Origin: Crossaster papposus
Taxonomy: Eukaryota; Echinodermata; Asteroidea; Velatida; Solasteridae
Direction: 5' to 3'
DNA: 64,000 nt
Assembly: GCA_037893245.1 (NCBI GenBank)
Contig: JBAIAA010001523.1
Location: forward strand, 1-64,000
Below are positions 11,101-23,356 of the stretch, piece by piece. The notes below the pieces were generated by a model. The model did no database searches and was not told the DNA's origin. It saw only the letters and a program-made list of their open reading frames with translations. The translations under genes and the position numbers were made by a program. Positions within the stretch are counted from its first letter, which is position 1, and every line of letters starts with the position of its first letter.

Positions 11101-13825
11101 TGGTGCAATCAGCTCAGTGTTTTTGTTTAAAGGGGAATTTTAAATAGGATTTCATGCAAGGCGAGCTTGTAATGAAATACATAATAATGAAATACATCAA
11201 AAGATAAGATCCACACAATATCTATTGTTTGTCATTTTATTCTTGTCAGCACTAGTACATAAACTTCAGTACTCACTCATTTTTTTTATGGAACATAACA
11301 ATGTACAATTGTGATTCAAGTCAATGTTGCAATAACATTTGAAATTACAGAAATGGTGAATTGTATGCACCATTTGCAAATAATAATTACATTTACATTT
11401 GTGTAATGCCTATTTGAGTACCATCTTTTCTCAGTAAGAGGGATATTCACCTACTCCATAATGATGTTTCACTAATAAGTTTCAACTAGGGTTACACTTT
11501 TCAATTAGAAAGAGCCTTGAAATAGTTGCCCTCATTGGAACAGGGATAGTGGAAGTTAACTGCGTGGAAAAGAATGAAAAGTGTCAGAAAAATGCTTCTG
11601 ACTTGTCTTAAATATTATTTAGTCATTTAGTAAACAAAAACCAGTTCGAGCATAATTCTCTCAGCTTTTCCCTCTAAAATTAAGAATTATAACAATCACA
11701 AAATCACCGAAGTGAGCACATTAATGTTGCAATATTCACAACCCATGCGATTTTTGGCAGATAATGCACATAGCCGGGGGGGCTTAGATGGTAGGCTGGC
11801 ATTGGATCTGAGTAAACACAAGTCTTCTTTAGAGGTCTGTCATCATCACTGCTCGTCTCCTGATTAGCAACTGCATATAAGGTTAAGTCTAGAGAGAAAA
11901 CAGAAGGGAAAAATACAATCAATGATGGAATTTGGAAATGACTTGTTACAAGAAAAGACATTTAGTTTGTCACTTGTCCCTATTTTGCTTTCTTTTTAAA
12001 ATGTTCTACACAAAAATATGGAGCCAAAGTTGCACACGCTTCACACCTAATTTTTTCTCAAACACCCCCCCCCCTTGATAAAAAAGGGGATAAAAGATAG
12101 GTGTATATATGTACTTAGCCAGAGCTGGCTAAATTTAAGTACACGTAATTTGACATAAACAAGATTTGACGAGCTACATGTATGTGTAGCCAAGTTGTCG
12201 TGAATCCAACAATTTCATGTATTAAATTAGCACGCGGAGTTGCTGTAGGCTGTGTCCGGATTACTTGGCTGCGGCTTGAAATTATGCTCGAGTTTATGGT
12301 AGCAGCTACAACCACATCTTATCGACTCATGCATAATGTCAAACTGCAGCCAGAAGGCACAATAGCGGCCAACGTTCATGCTGGATATAGACAAAAATTC
12401 GCGTGAAAAAAGATATCCATTTTAAAAATTAATTGCAACCTCGAGTTGAATGACAATCTTTTGACTGTTTGTATTGTATTATTACAGTTCTCTTCCTCTT
12501 TTGTCAATATCAAATATGTTTTTGAAGTGTTGTCGGTGCTGAGCGTGTTGTCGGTTATTAGTATGACCCCCAACAACATGCACAGCACCGACAACACATC
12601 CATCCCATAACATATACATTAACAAATGACAAAAGAAAGAGGTACAGAACTATAATAACATAAAGCGTGTTCGAATGTGTGGCCCCGTATATAAGGTCAA
12701 TATCATAGTTAAGAGAATATGGCCTGTTATCGTAAATGTCATTTAAGAGCATCAAAATCTTTTTCAGAACTACAAACAAACACTGAGGTGTTATACTTAT
12801 ATCGCCCTGATTGAAGTCTAAAGTGCTAAAGTGGAGGCAGGATCATGCGCATTCATTCGACAACAGACAACAAATATCATGGGCTAGGCCTGAACGTTAT
12901 ACTAGACTGCAACACCTACCGGTTTCAAAGATTTCCCTTTGTCGTTTCTTTTGGACAGCATGACTTGCTCTATCTTATTGATGTCCGTAAACCGGGCGTA
13001 GCAAGGTTTTGGTGGTCCGCCTGCCGATGCTAACCCATCCGCTCTCTGCAACGCGGAGTCATGTTTGGCCAGAAATTATCTCGCTATATCTGACTGTTTT
13101 CCCTTCAAACTCTTCCATTTGTCGTCAAACTCGAGGAAGCGAGACCAGCTTTGAATAGAAAAAGGTGAAACCCTGCCTTTGGCTCTAGATCACGGTGCAA
13201 AATGCACGTAAATAAAGGCTCGGCGTCGTCTTTAGAATCCGCCATGTTGGATTGCTGTACACCGGGTCAGAAAATGTGCGTAACGATATCGCTGATTGGA
13301 TGCCGACGGAGACTCATAACACAGTATTTCCGATTGGTCACAATTTAGGTTTAGTCACGTGAGTTTTTGTTAAATGAAACTGTGTTTCAGTTTTGGCTTC
13401 AGTTATGCAGTTTGGCAATTACGCTGGAGCCAAATACGGGCCAAAGCCTAGGTTCAAGTAACGGCAAGTTTTGTAAAAAAAATAAAAATCGGTCTATATT
13501 TTCGCCAAAAATACACCAAAAGTGCCACTTTTGCAAAAATGAACAGTCATTTTTGTATTTAGCAACAACAACTTGAATGAACTTCGATGTTTTCATTTTG
13601 TACCAAAATGGGGATCACGAACGAACACAATAATCGCACTCGTCCTATGGTCTGCTTGTGTAAGTTTGGCAAGCAGTCTGCTTTTATTCTTATATTTAAG
13701 ATTGCAGAAGACTTTTGCACATACACGGGAGAACACAGCGGTTATCGCCAACTCATCGAAACTTCCAGAACAGTTTTGCACCATAAAATAACGTGCAATC
13801 AAATAAAGCGCTTTCAGATACTTTG

Positions 13826-13902
13826 TACAATGTACAATGTACATGTACAATGTACATGTACATGTACATGTACATGTACATGTACATGTACATGTACATT
13901 GT
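13826..13902. repeat. (GTACAT)n microsatellite
   Basis: Tandem GTACAT hexamers with a few GTACAAT variants. The motif is self-complementary, so the strand is arbitrary. Smaller runs of the same motif occur near 890-940, 2880-2945 and inside the array. Confidence 0.9.
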
Positions 13903-14120
13903 ACTGTGATACGTGAAACATGTATGTATTTGTATTACGTTGCGTAAATGTATGCCTTTGCTTTAGGCGCTGGGACAGCCGTCTTTCTAGTCTTGGTCAA
14001 GACCAAGCTAGCCCGTTCATTTGTTCCGCGGCGCGCCGTCCGTATTATCTGGCCTTATTGAGGGCGCCCTTAATTATCGCCAGATTCGTGAATTTCATCC
14101 ACTATCTTGGTCTTGGCGCA

Positions 14121-14543
14121 AGCGTCACGTGAACCCGGAAGATTCCGAGGACATTCAAAGCATAGCTCAAATAGCTACTCGCCCCCGCATGCGCGCTAAG
14201 TCGTTTGTGTTTAATGTAGTGTTCGATTATTATAGTCTGGTTCCCAGACCAAATATTTCTGACTATTTGTGATTTTTCATTTATTATTTAGCCGCCAATG
14301 TCACGTGACCAAAAACTGGAGGAATTGCTTAACGTTCGCGATGTTCGAGTGTTTCCAGGTTTTTATAAAATAAAACTCGCATTGGCGAAAGTCAACACCA
14401 GACGAAATGCCTAATAATATCACAGTCATTGTAGTCATTGTGCTATTTTTTGGTAAGAGCCGTTACAATTTGAATTGTTGCGTCGTCATAGCTACGCTGC
14501 TTGTATCGCGTCATTATCTATTTTTTTTGTCGGCGGCGGCTAC
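14121..14543. repeat. Dispersed ~0.42 kb repeat, copy 2
   Basis: Direct match of 6361-6788. The right limit is at the GTCGGCGGCGGCTA word; beyond it the two loci are unrelated (array-family fragment there, CTGACATACAATTTAG here), so the word is a real element edge or a recurrent breakpoint. The left limit at AGCGTCACG is equally sharp. Confidence 0.75.
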
Positions 14544-14643
14544 CTGACATACAATTTAGACGTCTAGGCCTAAACAAATTGTCAGGTCGAAGAACCAGAC
14601 TACTATTTGTATACACGCTGTGTGTTTCCCATAAATTACACAC

Positions 14644-16089
14644 GGCGCCATAGCCTTGGTCAAGGCGTTCATCGTTACCCGTCCGTACGTACAGCGCAGC
14701 GGTAATCGGAGCTCAAACTACGACCTCACGCGGCCACTATTATATGCAAACTAACTGAGGATACTCGAACGCCTTGGATCGTTAGGTTTTGGGGGCGGTG
14801 CTCATTATGCTAATAGATTAAGCTGACCTTTATAGTCGTTTTCTTATTGGTCGATCGTTGCGTAGAAACTGCATAATTTGAGCTAGCGGTGAAAGTGTTT
14901 ACGAGCACCGCCATCGTTGACATATTTTATCGGAGAAGGTTGAGTGATTTTTACGAAGGCTTGTAGGAATTACACATGAAGATTTGAACTGTCTTAATTG
15001 CTTGATTGGTGAGGGTCGCAGTTATTTTCGCTCGTTTTGCTGGGTATTTTCTTGAATGTTGACATTGTTATGGTCAAAACTAGTTGTGTTTAGCTGCTTA
15101 GTTTTGAGTTTTCAACCGCGGTGACTGGAGAAGGCCGGGACTCTATTGAAACGTGTCGAACTCGGCCCTATATTATGTCGCACACATCTAATCCAGCATA
15201 TCTGAAAACCGTGGCTCGGTAAAACGCGGAACTCTGATAATTAAATGCCTTGCCGGCTGAATTTCGCCAAGAAAATAATCTGAGGAGTTATTGGGGATAT
15301 AAGACACCTTTCCCTGTTTAAATTACGATATTGCGATCACTTTGAAGGTTGGTTCTGCAGCCGTAAACATGCCCCCTCCCCACAGCGTTGGACCATGCTT
15401 GGACCACAATGTGGCGATACCGCACAGACCAGCATACCTGGGTTAATGCCGATTATGCGGCGATAAGAAACTGACCGAACACGCTGAAAACTGACGCTGA
15501 GTACCTGGCCCGTACGTGCGAGCTCCGAGCAAAATGGGGCTCAGGCTGCCTGAAAAATGACGTATTTCCCATAACCTGTCGGCAAATTCACAAAGACCAC
15601 GAAGAAAGGATTCTAATGGCCTTTCGCTGCTCGGGTCTAAAATCTTCGAGGGATAATATTTGCGCTGCAAAATTCAAACAACACGACAGATCTTCGGACG
15701 AAAGACGACGCTGAATATCTGCCATTTTGTCTTAAATGTCATGCTGCATCAAATTTGATGACGTCGGGTTTCAACCGCGTTGTGATTGGACACTTCACAT
15801 CTTAGCCCCGCCTATACTTATCTGTATTCGCATACGAGGTCATGCGCCACAAATGTGGCGCAAAATATAGGAAAAACATAAGATTTCAAAAACCCAATGA
15901 TCCAAGGCGAAAAAGTAGCCTCAGTAGATTTGCATAAATAGTGGCCGTATGAGGTCGCTGTTCGCGCTGTATCTTTGCATGGGGCGCAAGCTAGCAGCAT
16001 ATATGCGGGGCGCGCGCGCAGTGTTTTTCTGGACGGATAACGACGGACGGATAACGACGAACTCGCCTTGACCAAGGCTAACGGCGCCA
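14644..16089. mobile_element. DNA-transposon-like unit with long inverted ends
   Basis: The left end (GGCGCCATAGCCTTGGTCAA...) is complementary to the right end (16028-16089, with TTGACCAAGGCTAACGGCGCC). The match resumes inward: CGACCTCACGCGGCCACTA at about 14725 pairs with 15935-15965, and CGCCTTGGATCGTTAGG at about 14771 pairs with 15890-15911. The inverted arms are therefore about 160-200 bases with gaps. No transposase frame lies between, so it would be non-autonomous. A clean target-site duplication is not visible, so superfamily is open. Confidence 0.55.
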
Positions 16090-16253
16090 TTGCACAAAAT
16101 AATGTTGTTGTTTTTTTTTTGTTTTTTTTGTTCTTTTTTTCGTTTTTTCCCCAGGGAATCTTATTTATTGCTCACTGTCTCTTTTTTCAATAACCATACA
16201 AACAATATTAAGTGACATGTACAAGTTACAAATCCATTAATATTGAAAATAAA

Positions 16254-16634
16254 TTAACCTTGACATAACGTCAAAAAAGAATCCCATTTCTGATAAAATT
16301 TGAAGCCGACTCCATTACTGTAAAACAATAATTTTTCCATCGAGTAGTAAATCTTCAGATCTTTTTTTAACAATAAAAGTGATGGACATTTTCCATTCAT
16401 TTTCATTTTATAGACATGAAATCTACATATCAATAAGATCAAATTAACCACTTTGCTATTAACGTTAGTATTACCAAATAAAAATACTTCATTGTCCATT
16501 GCAATAGAAAAATTGTTTTTTTCCTTAATCCATGAAAATACCGAAGACCAAAAGGAGATTGTATAAGTACAGGAGCAAAAGAGATGGACTAATGTCTCCT
16601 CTTCATTCTTACAAAATGTACACAAATTAGTGTT
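16254..16634 (-). pseudogene. LINE ORF2 C-terminal fragment (CCHC-like)
   Basis: The frame begins with CTFCKNEEETLVHLFCSC, a C-x2-C-x8-H-x4-C pattern that ends many L1/Tx1 ORF2 proteins, followed by about 100 residues rich in aromatic and basic side chains. It continues the reading begun at 23356 and broken at 19903; the join needs a small frame correction, so there is an indel at or near the insertion site. The stop at 16254 lies about 100 bases before the A-rich tail. Confidence 0.8.
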
Positions 16635-16642
16635 ACTCTAGT
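16635..16642. repeat. Target-site duplication, left copy
   Basis: ACTCTAGT, identical to 19903-19910 on the other side of the inserted element. Because the ends read TA...TA, a 9- or 10-base duplication fits equally well. Confidence 0.75.
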
Positions 16643-17064
16643 AGCTCATGGTGGTTGAGTATGCACTTTATTGTACAGACCTAAACTCTTCAGGAATCCA
16701 TTAATTGAAGGTCCAGGAACAATATTTGGTTGGTAACACATTTGCCACCGACGGCGAAATAGCTGAAATGGCCACACCCCATTTTGGGCCACGCCCCCTT
16801 AACGCCGTGACTGTATCTACAGAACCGTTGGACCTAGGAGGTTGCCCGACCACTCAAAATTTGCGCAATGGCCACATTATGGGTGTCACAATACATGTTC
16901 ATATCCAAAAGTCAATGGTTTTTGAGATAATTGCCAAAAACCGATTTCAACATGTTACGAACTACAATTGTATGATACCACCAAGGCCACAACATTATAT
17001 GACACTTTATCATAACCTGTTATACCTTTTATTTTGCATTAGATATATTTTATTTTGCATATTC

Positions 17065-17325
17065 CTATTTTGGAATTAAATTATTTGGATTTCTACACTT
17101 TTCGCCTTTACTACAGCCACAAAACGTCACACATTTAATGTTCCTGTCTCTGCAAGTGCACGTTTTGGTACTCATACATGCTCTTGGGCATTTGCATGGA
17201 GGAGGCAGGTCATCGGGCCTGCACGATACTGGCAGTATCACTGGTGTTATGCCAACGTCCGTTGCTTCATACCCATACTGGAGTGGATCTTGTTTATTGG
17301 GAAGCAGCGTAATCATACATGTCAC
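17065..17325 (-). pseudogene. Cys-rich CXC-like C-terminal domain, fragment
   Basis: The frame ends in a cluster of nine cysteines spaced as in CXC (tesmin/TSO1-like) zinc-binding repeats: C-K-C-x3-C-x5-C-x-C-x6-C-x3-C-x-C-x5-C. It follows a segment DPLQYGYEATDVGITPV and ends at a stop. Such domains are found at the ends of several transposon-encoded and host DNA-binding proteins. No upstream catalytic part is present, and the inner inverted repeat copies only its first residues on the far side. I take it as the last exon of a decayed element protein, with superfamily unknown. Confidence 0.5.
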
Positions 17326-17490
17326 TCAAGGTTTTTTTAATTTTTAGAACGATTCTCGGTCACCTGGGAAGGACATTAACGTGAAGGACGTGTAATACTG
17401 GGTTTTGTGGAATTTTCTTTCTTTTTCTGTGAGGCTATTATATGACGCGTGGCAAGGACAAGGGGGGGGGTTTGACTTATTTATTTTGTT

Positions 17491-19037
17491 TTAGTCTTGA
17501 GATCCATTTCTTTGATCATTGTTTGGTTCTTTCAATAGTTCCAATAGAATTTGCAGATTCTCCTCATCAAGATTCTGTTCCTCTTGGTTGGATTGTGGAG
17601 ATGCTTTAGTCCTAGATCGAACAAGTTCATCTTGTATGTTTTTGTGCCGTTTGTATGCCAGGATGGGTTGGGTATCAAATAGCCTATTCAGATATTCGTT
17701 TTCGCTAATCAAGGGCCAGTGTTTGAGGATAGCCCGTTTCAGGGTTGGGTGCGCGACATGTGGGTAGTATGGTAGGACGAACACCAGTGTGATATTGTTT
17801 TTGTTTTGTTCACGCTTAGGGTCCGCGGGAGTCTTGCCCCTTTGAGAAAGGAGGGCTAGGTCTTCGTTTGTGTATCCGCGCTTTTGAAGTTTGTCTTTGA
17901 AGAATTCAACCCTCTCCTCAAAGTCTTTTGAATGGGTACATATACGTTTGTATCTGGTCACTTCGCCCTTGATTAATCCGCCAAATACCGACTTAGGGTG
18001 TGCTGAATCTCGAGCTAGGTACTGAAATGTATCAGGTTTTTTGGTAGCGACTCGAGTATCCAATATCCCTTCATGTATGAATCGTTCGCCTTTGTAGATA
18101 ATAAGGTCGAGAAAAGTGACTTGGCGGTGCGAGATCTCAGACGTGAACTTCAGCGTAGGATGAATTTTATTAAGTCGGATTGCACTAGGTCAGCTGCCTG
18201 CTTTTCATTTCCGTTAAAGATTATAAGAACATCGTCTCTATATCTCATGTAGCTCACAATTGAGGGATTGTGAGGGAGGATTTTGTCTTGTTCGTATTTG
18301 AATAGGGTTATGTCACAAATCTCCGGACTGCATTCGCTGCCCATGGCCACGCCAATTTTTTGTCTGAAAAACTTGCCATTGAATTCAAACGTGTTTCGAC
18401 GCATAATGAGTTCAAGGAGACGTCGCGCGTGGTCTGTCGTGGGCTTGCGTATTGCGTATAGTCTGTCGTCGGCCATTGCAAGTGCGTCACAAACTGATTC
18501 AATTGCCTCATCTTGTGGGCAGTTAGTGTACATGGATAATATAACCAGTGTTATCAATAAGTTATCTTTCTCCAATGTCAGGTTATTTAGTTTTTCAAGC
18601 ACATGCCCAGAATCGCGTGTGTATGTGCTTTGCTGTTTGACAATTGGGAGCAAGAAATAGTCTATGTATTTGGATATGGATTGAGTCGGTCCTCCGCAAC
18701 CACTAATGATTGGCCTCCCCACAAACCGTGTTCCTTCTGGTACTTTTTTGTGAACTTTCGGTAGGAGGTAAAGGCAAGGTGTTTTAATGTCGTGGTTGCA
18801 GGGGTTAAGAAACTCAGATATGTCTTTCGATATGAGTCCGTCCACGTAGAGTTGGCGTATGGCTTGAGAGACTAATTCCGCGGTTTCATCGGTCAGGTCC
18901 CTGTTAATTTCTTCATAGTGGGGGCCTGTTAATTGTCGTGTCCCTTCACGTATGTAGTCTTGTTTGTTAAGGACGCACACACCGCGGCCTTTATCGAATT
19001 GTTTGATGATAATATCCTGTCTTAGCACATCATACAT
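17491..19037 (-). pseudogene. Penelope-like reverse transcriptase remnant
   Basis: Two frames (19037-18150 and about 18180-17491) joined by a one-base frameshift near 18175 encode a Penelope-type RT. Visible motifs are FDKGRGVCVLNKQDYI, the LLPKVHK and GRPIISGCGGPT blocks, GVAMGSECSP, and the catalytic box RYRDDVLIIF. The motif A aspartate that normally precedes the S-x-YTN block is valine here (TLVILSMYTN), so the enzyme would be inactive even without the frameshift. The part after the RT (to residue K-E-P-N-N-D near the stop) has no GIY-YIG domain, and the N-terminus is truncated. It lies within the foldback element. Confidence 0.85.
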
Positions 19038-19902
19038 TATACAGATTTATCTCTGCAGACCAAGCCACCACCTAAAATCCAATGATACTTCACGCAGCAG
19101 AACTGCTTCAGCATCTCCAAAAAAATAACGAAAACGATGAGAAAAAGTTCTGACTTGTGACAACTCCCATAAACACCCACCCCTTCCCACATAGAATGAG
19201 TTCTGATTCACTGCAGCTAACTCTAGAATTGATCAAAAAAATACAAAAAAATTAACTGATCATTCCTTGAAGTATGCCTGCATAAACCGGTTTCTCTGTG
19301 CTATACCTTCTTGCAAAAGCACTCCATTAGAAGTATAATAGCCTCACAGAAAAAGAAAGAAAATTCCACAAAACCCAGTATTACACGTCCTTCACGTTAA
19401 TGTCCTTCCCAGGTGACCGAGAATCGTTCAAAAAATTAAAAAAACCTTGAGTGACATGTATGATTACGCTGCTTCCCAATAAACACGACTCTAGTCTAGA
19501 CTCTGATCTAGTCTAGACTCTTCAGGAATCAAGTAATTGAACAATAGGAACAGGAACAGGAACAGTTACGAATAATATTGTAGTGCGTAACATGCTGAAA
19601 TCGGTTTTTGGCAATTATCTCAAAAACCATTGACGTTTGGATATGAAAATGTATTGTGACCCCCATAATGTGGCCATTGCGCAAATTTTGAGTGGTCGGG
19701 CAACCTCCTAGGTCCAACGGTTCTGTAGATACAGTCACGGCGTTAAGGGGGCGTGGCCCAAAAAGGGGTGTGGCCATTTCAGCTATTTCGCCGTCGGTGG
19801 CAAATGTGTTACCAACCAAATATTGTTCCTAGACCTTCAATTAGTGGATTCCTGAAGAGTTTAGGTCTGTACAATAAAGTGCATACTCAACCACCATGAG
19901 CT

Positions 19903-19910
19903 ACTCTAGT
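19903..19910. repeat. Target-site duplication, right copy
   Basis: ACTCTAGT, matching 16635-16642. LINE ORF2 sequence resumes here. Confidence 0.75.
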
Positions 19911-22900
19911 ATGTCTGTTTTATTAATTTTAAACAAAAATGAATTGGTACCCAAAATCCGGTGAATTAATCTAAACTGAAACCATCTTAATTTAGTGTCC
20001 ACAGTGCACGAATATGGGTTGTCAAAAATTAAAGACCATTTCGAAAAGATGAGGTAAATATTCAATTTGAAGTTCCATTTGTCGATAAATTTCCTATTTA
20101 CATACTTAGAAGAGACTAAAACTTGATATATTCTTTGCGACCCCTTTTGGTCCTTTAAAAGGACTTCAAGGTTGAACGGAATGAAAGGGCGATTAATACA
20201 CGTGTTTTGTTCCAACATAGCATCCTGAAAGGACGACTTAATAGCTCTCAACACCCCGTCATACTCTAAGAAATTAGTATGAACATTAAACGTATTTTTA
20301 AAATCTTCCAATGAAAGAAAGTTACCGTTCTCATATGTTAGATCACATACAAATTGAACTCCCATATTGTCCCAATGTTTATAATGTATACATTTCCCTC
20401 CAACCCTAATTTTATCGTTAAACCAACGAGAACTCTTTAGTAACTCCACTTTGGTTGTGGGTGTGTGGGTCCGAGTAAAATTGGACCACGAAGTAAACAC
20501 GTTTATCCAAAAAACGTTACTTGTATAACCCTGTATACCCACACATTTAGCGGAGCCCCCTTCCAATAAAGACAAACGGGTAGTATTAAAAATATGTTTA
20601 CACAAAATAAACCATCCTGGGGATTGTGCCTTAAAAAGTCTACGTAACCAGGTAATTTTTAGCGCATCTATATAGGCCCGTACATCGACCATTCGCAAAC
20701 CACCATGACCATAATCTTGGAGCATTTGATTTCTAGCGACACGGTCTTGTCCTTTCCAGATAAATTAAAAAAACATAGTATTTAATTCTTTGATCATGTT
20801 ACATGGAGGGTCAGGAATGGTTAACACAAGATAAGTAAGTTTGGACAAAAGCAATGATTTAACAACAGCAATTCTACCGAGAACAGTCAAATGTCTCTTT
20901 GACCAGTTAAAAATTTGACTACGTAAGGACAAAATAATCTTATTGTAATTTAACGAAACCATAGAATTAAGGTCAGTAGAGAACTCAATACCAAGAATTT
21001 TAAAAGTATGCTGAGCCTCAACCCAATTCACATTAATCCCTTCACAAAGCTTCTCCTCACTGTCCTTCTTAGAACCAATCCAAATAGCGTACGTTTTCTC
21101 AACGTTAACTTTTAATCCAGACATACTAGCGTATAAATCAATAATTCTAAAGGCTGCCTGCATTGACTTGTCAGTACCATTCAAAAACAAAACTGTATCA
21201 TCAGCATACTGGGATAATCGAAATTCATTGCCGCCAACCTTAATACCCTTAAAATCTGTATCATTGCATACCATCATGGATACAACTTCTGCACACAAAA
21301 GGAACAAATATGGGCTTAAACCATCTCCCTGTCTACACCCTCTCCCAATGTGAAATGATTCTGAAAGAAATCCATTAACTAATACTGAGGAGGCGGATTG
21401 GTTATAAAGTACCCTGATCCATTTTTTAACTGAGGGACCAAAATTAAAACTATCCAGAACCTTAAAAATAAAATCATGTGAAATAGAATCAAAGGCTTTT
21501 TCAAAGTCGATGGAGAGTAATAAACCAGGGATGTTATTGGACTCGGTAACGTTCAATAAATCACACATCAACCGAATATTTTCCCCAATAAAACGATCTG
21601 CCATAAATCCCTTTTGTCTTTCATGAATAATGTGCGGGAGACATGATTTAACTCTCTCTGCAATACAGGCAGACGCAATTTTATACGAGGTATTTAGAAG
21701 CGATATAAGACGCCAGTGTTTTAAATACTGTCGAGGCTTATCCCCTTTTGGCAGGAGAGTTATTATCCCGTATCTCTGAGTAACCGAAAGTTGACCTGAA
21801 ACATATGCACCGTTTAGTGAACGTAGGAGATACCATGACAAATCTGAGGCAAAACAATTATAAAATTCAAAACTAAAACCGTCCGAACCTGGGGACTTTC
21901 CATTCTTCGCCTTTTTTAACAAATGTATAAGGTCTTCATGGGATAAAGGACCCTCAATACGGTCCCGCATATTATCAGAAAGGATACTCTTATTAGCTGT
22001 AGCGAAAATCAAATTCAAATCAATATTATCTTCAACTTTACGGGTAGAGTAAAGATTCTGATAAAATCTCTGAGCCTCTTGTACGATTTCTTTGGAACTT
22101 GTAAATCTACAATTAGCATCATTAATAACACACTTAATCGATTTATTAACAAAATTACGTTTGTCCAAGTTTAAAAAGTACTTAGAAGGTTTTTCCCCAT
22201 TCTCCATCCAACGAGTCTTAGATCTAATTAAAAAAACCTCCATTTCTCTTTTCCGGAGGTCCACAAGGTCGGCCTGCATAGCATTTAAACAATCAACCGA
22301 TTCAAGATCCCCTTGTGAAACTTTATTGGACAAAATACTTATCTCTTTCTCAAGCTTGCACTCTGTTTTTCTGGTTTCTTTCTTCTTCCAGACAGAATAA
22401 GAAATAGATTTCGATCTTATTTTCATTAATAACATTTCGAAAAAAACTTGGTCATTTATAACAAAGTAAATATCTCGAGGATGCATATTTCTCAAGTTGG
22501 AGGGTAAATAAGGAAAAACGGCGTATTCTTCTACCAACTCCCAAATAGTATCCTTAACTAATTTGGAGTATGTTTTATCTACCAGCAACGAATTATTAAA
22601 CTTCCAATAACCTTTTCCATGTTTCATGTTACTAAAATCAAATGTAATATCAATAAGAGAGTGATCCGTTCTATACCCTGGCTTGATGTCACAGTTAATT
22701 ATTTTAGAGTTTAATTCCGAAGAAATTAGAAAATAATCCAACCTGGATTGTTTCAAGGTTTGATGTTGTCTCCAGGTGTATCTACGACAGTCTGGATTAT
22801 GTGTTCGCCAAACATCCACTAAATCAAGGTCGTTACATATACTCAACACTTTATTTCTTGCCAAAGGATTGTTCAAATTAATATAATTTACACAATCAAC

Positions 22901-23356
22901 AATTTAATTTAAAATCAAATTCCAGTCACCACACAAAATAGCATGAGTATTATCCAAATCGTTCAAAGTAGTACAGATTTCTTCGTAAAAACCAGGGTCA
23001 TCGTTATTTGGACCATACAGGTTGACTAGAGTAATTCTATACTCCCCAATTTCCAAGTCGATAATTAACAAGTTGCCATTGTCGTCATTTTTAACACTAT
23101 TAACTTTATACTCAAAATTATTATTAAAAAGAATAGCAACTCCCCTAGAATTACTTCTAAAAGAACTGAAGAAGCATTCCAAGCCCCATTCGCTTCTAAC
23201 AAGATGGTCCGTGTCCTTATCAAAATGAACATCTTGTAGACAGTAAACCGAGTAATTTGTGTTTCTAAGAAAGTGTAAGACATCTTTTCTTTTAGCGAAA
23301 TTGCCCAGCCCTCGACAATTCATCGAGGCTATTAAAAACTGACTATTATCCATCAC
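19903..23356 (-). pseudogene. LINE ORF2: endonuclease + RT (two in-frame stops)
   Basis: ORF2 would copy element RNA at a nicked target. It starts at MMDNSQFLIASMNCRG, an APE-type endonuclease; further nuclease signatures are the LQDVHF, GDWN, SRLDYFLIS and TDHSL blocks. The RT has GKSPGSDGF, SIDFEKAFDSI, GCRQGDGLSPYLF and the catalytic QYADDT. An RNA-binding thumb and linker follow (FIWKG, GHGGLRM). In-frame stops fall at 22904-22906, just after GDWNLILN, and at 20765-20767, before FIWKGQDR. Total coding length with the detached C-terminus is about 1,280 codons, normal for the Tx1 branch of L1-like elements. Two nonsense changes with otherwise intact blocks imply fairly recent loss. Confidence 0.9.

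Larger units (their letters stand above)
7011..14120. other. Intergenic stretch, no supported gene
   Basis: No frame above background carries a recognisable domain. Features visible are homopolymer runs (8538-8563 C, 11041-11100 G, 12065-12074 C), a GTACAT microsatellite (13826-13902) and a GC-richer patch with inverted CCAAT boxes (13290-13345) that could belong to a promoter. The frame at 8631-8822 has a CAG/GTAACA donor-like site but nothing else to support an exon. Host exons shorter than about 100 bases could be missed. Confidence 0.45.
16643..19902. mobile_element. 3.26 kb foldback element inserted in the LINE
   Basis: Outer arms 16643-16975 and 19570-19902 are near-identical inverted repeats of about 330 bases, beginning AGCTCATGGTGGTTGAG. 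A second inverted pair lies inside (about 17290-17440 with 19335-19482). The left arm pair encloses a Cys-rich frame; on the right only its edge is kept. The centre holds a Penelope-like RT remnant. The 8-bp target duplication marks cut-and-paste style insertion. A likely history is a DNA transposon end duplicated in inverted order with a Penelope-like copy inserted, but a Penelope element with inverted terminal repeats is an alternative. Confidence 0.7.

Noticed and set aside
13200..13600. Possible host promoter with inverted CCAAT boxes
   Set aside because: No adjoining coding exon could be found, so it is only mentioned in the interval note.
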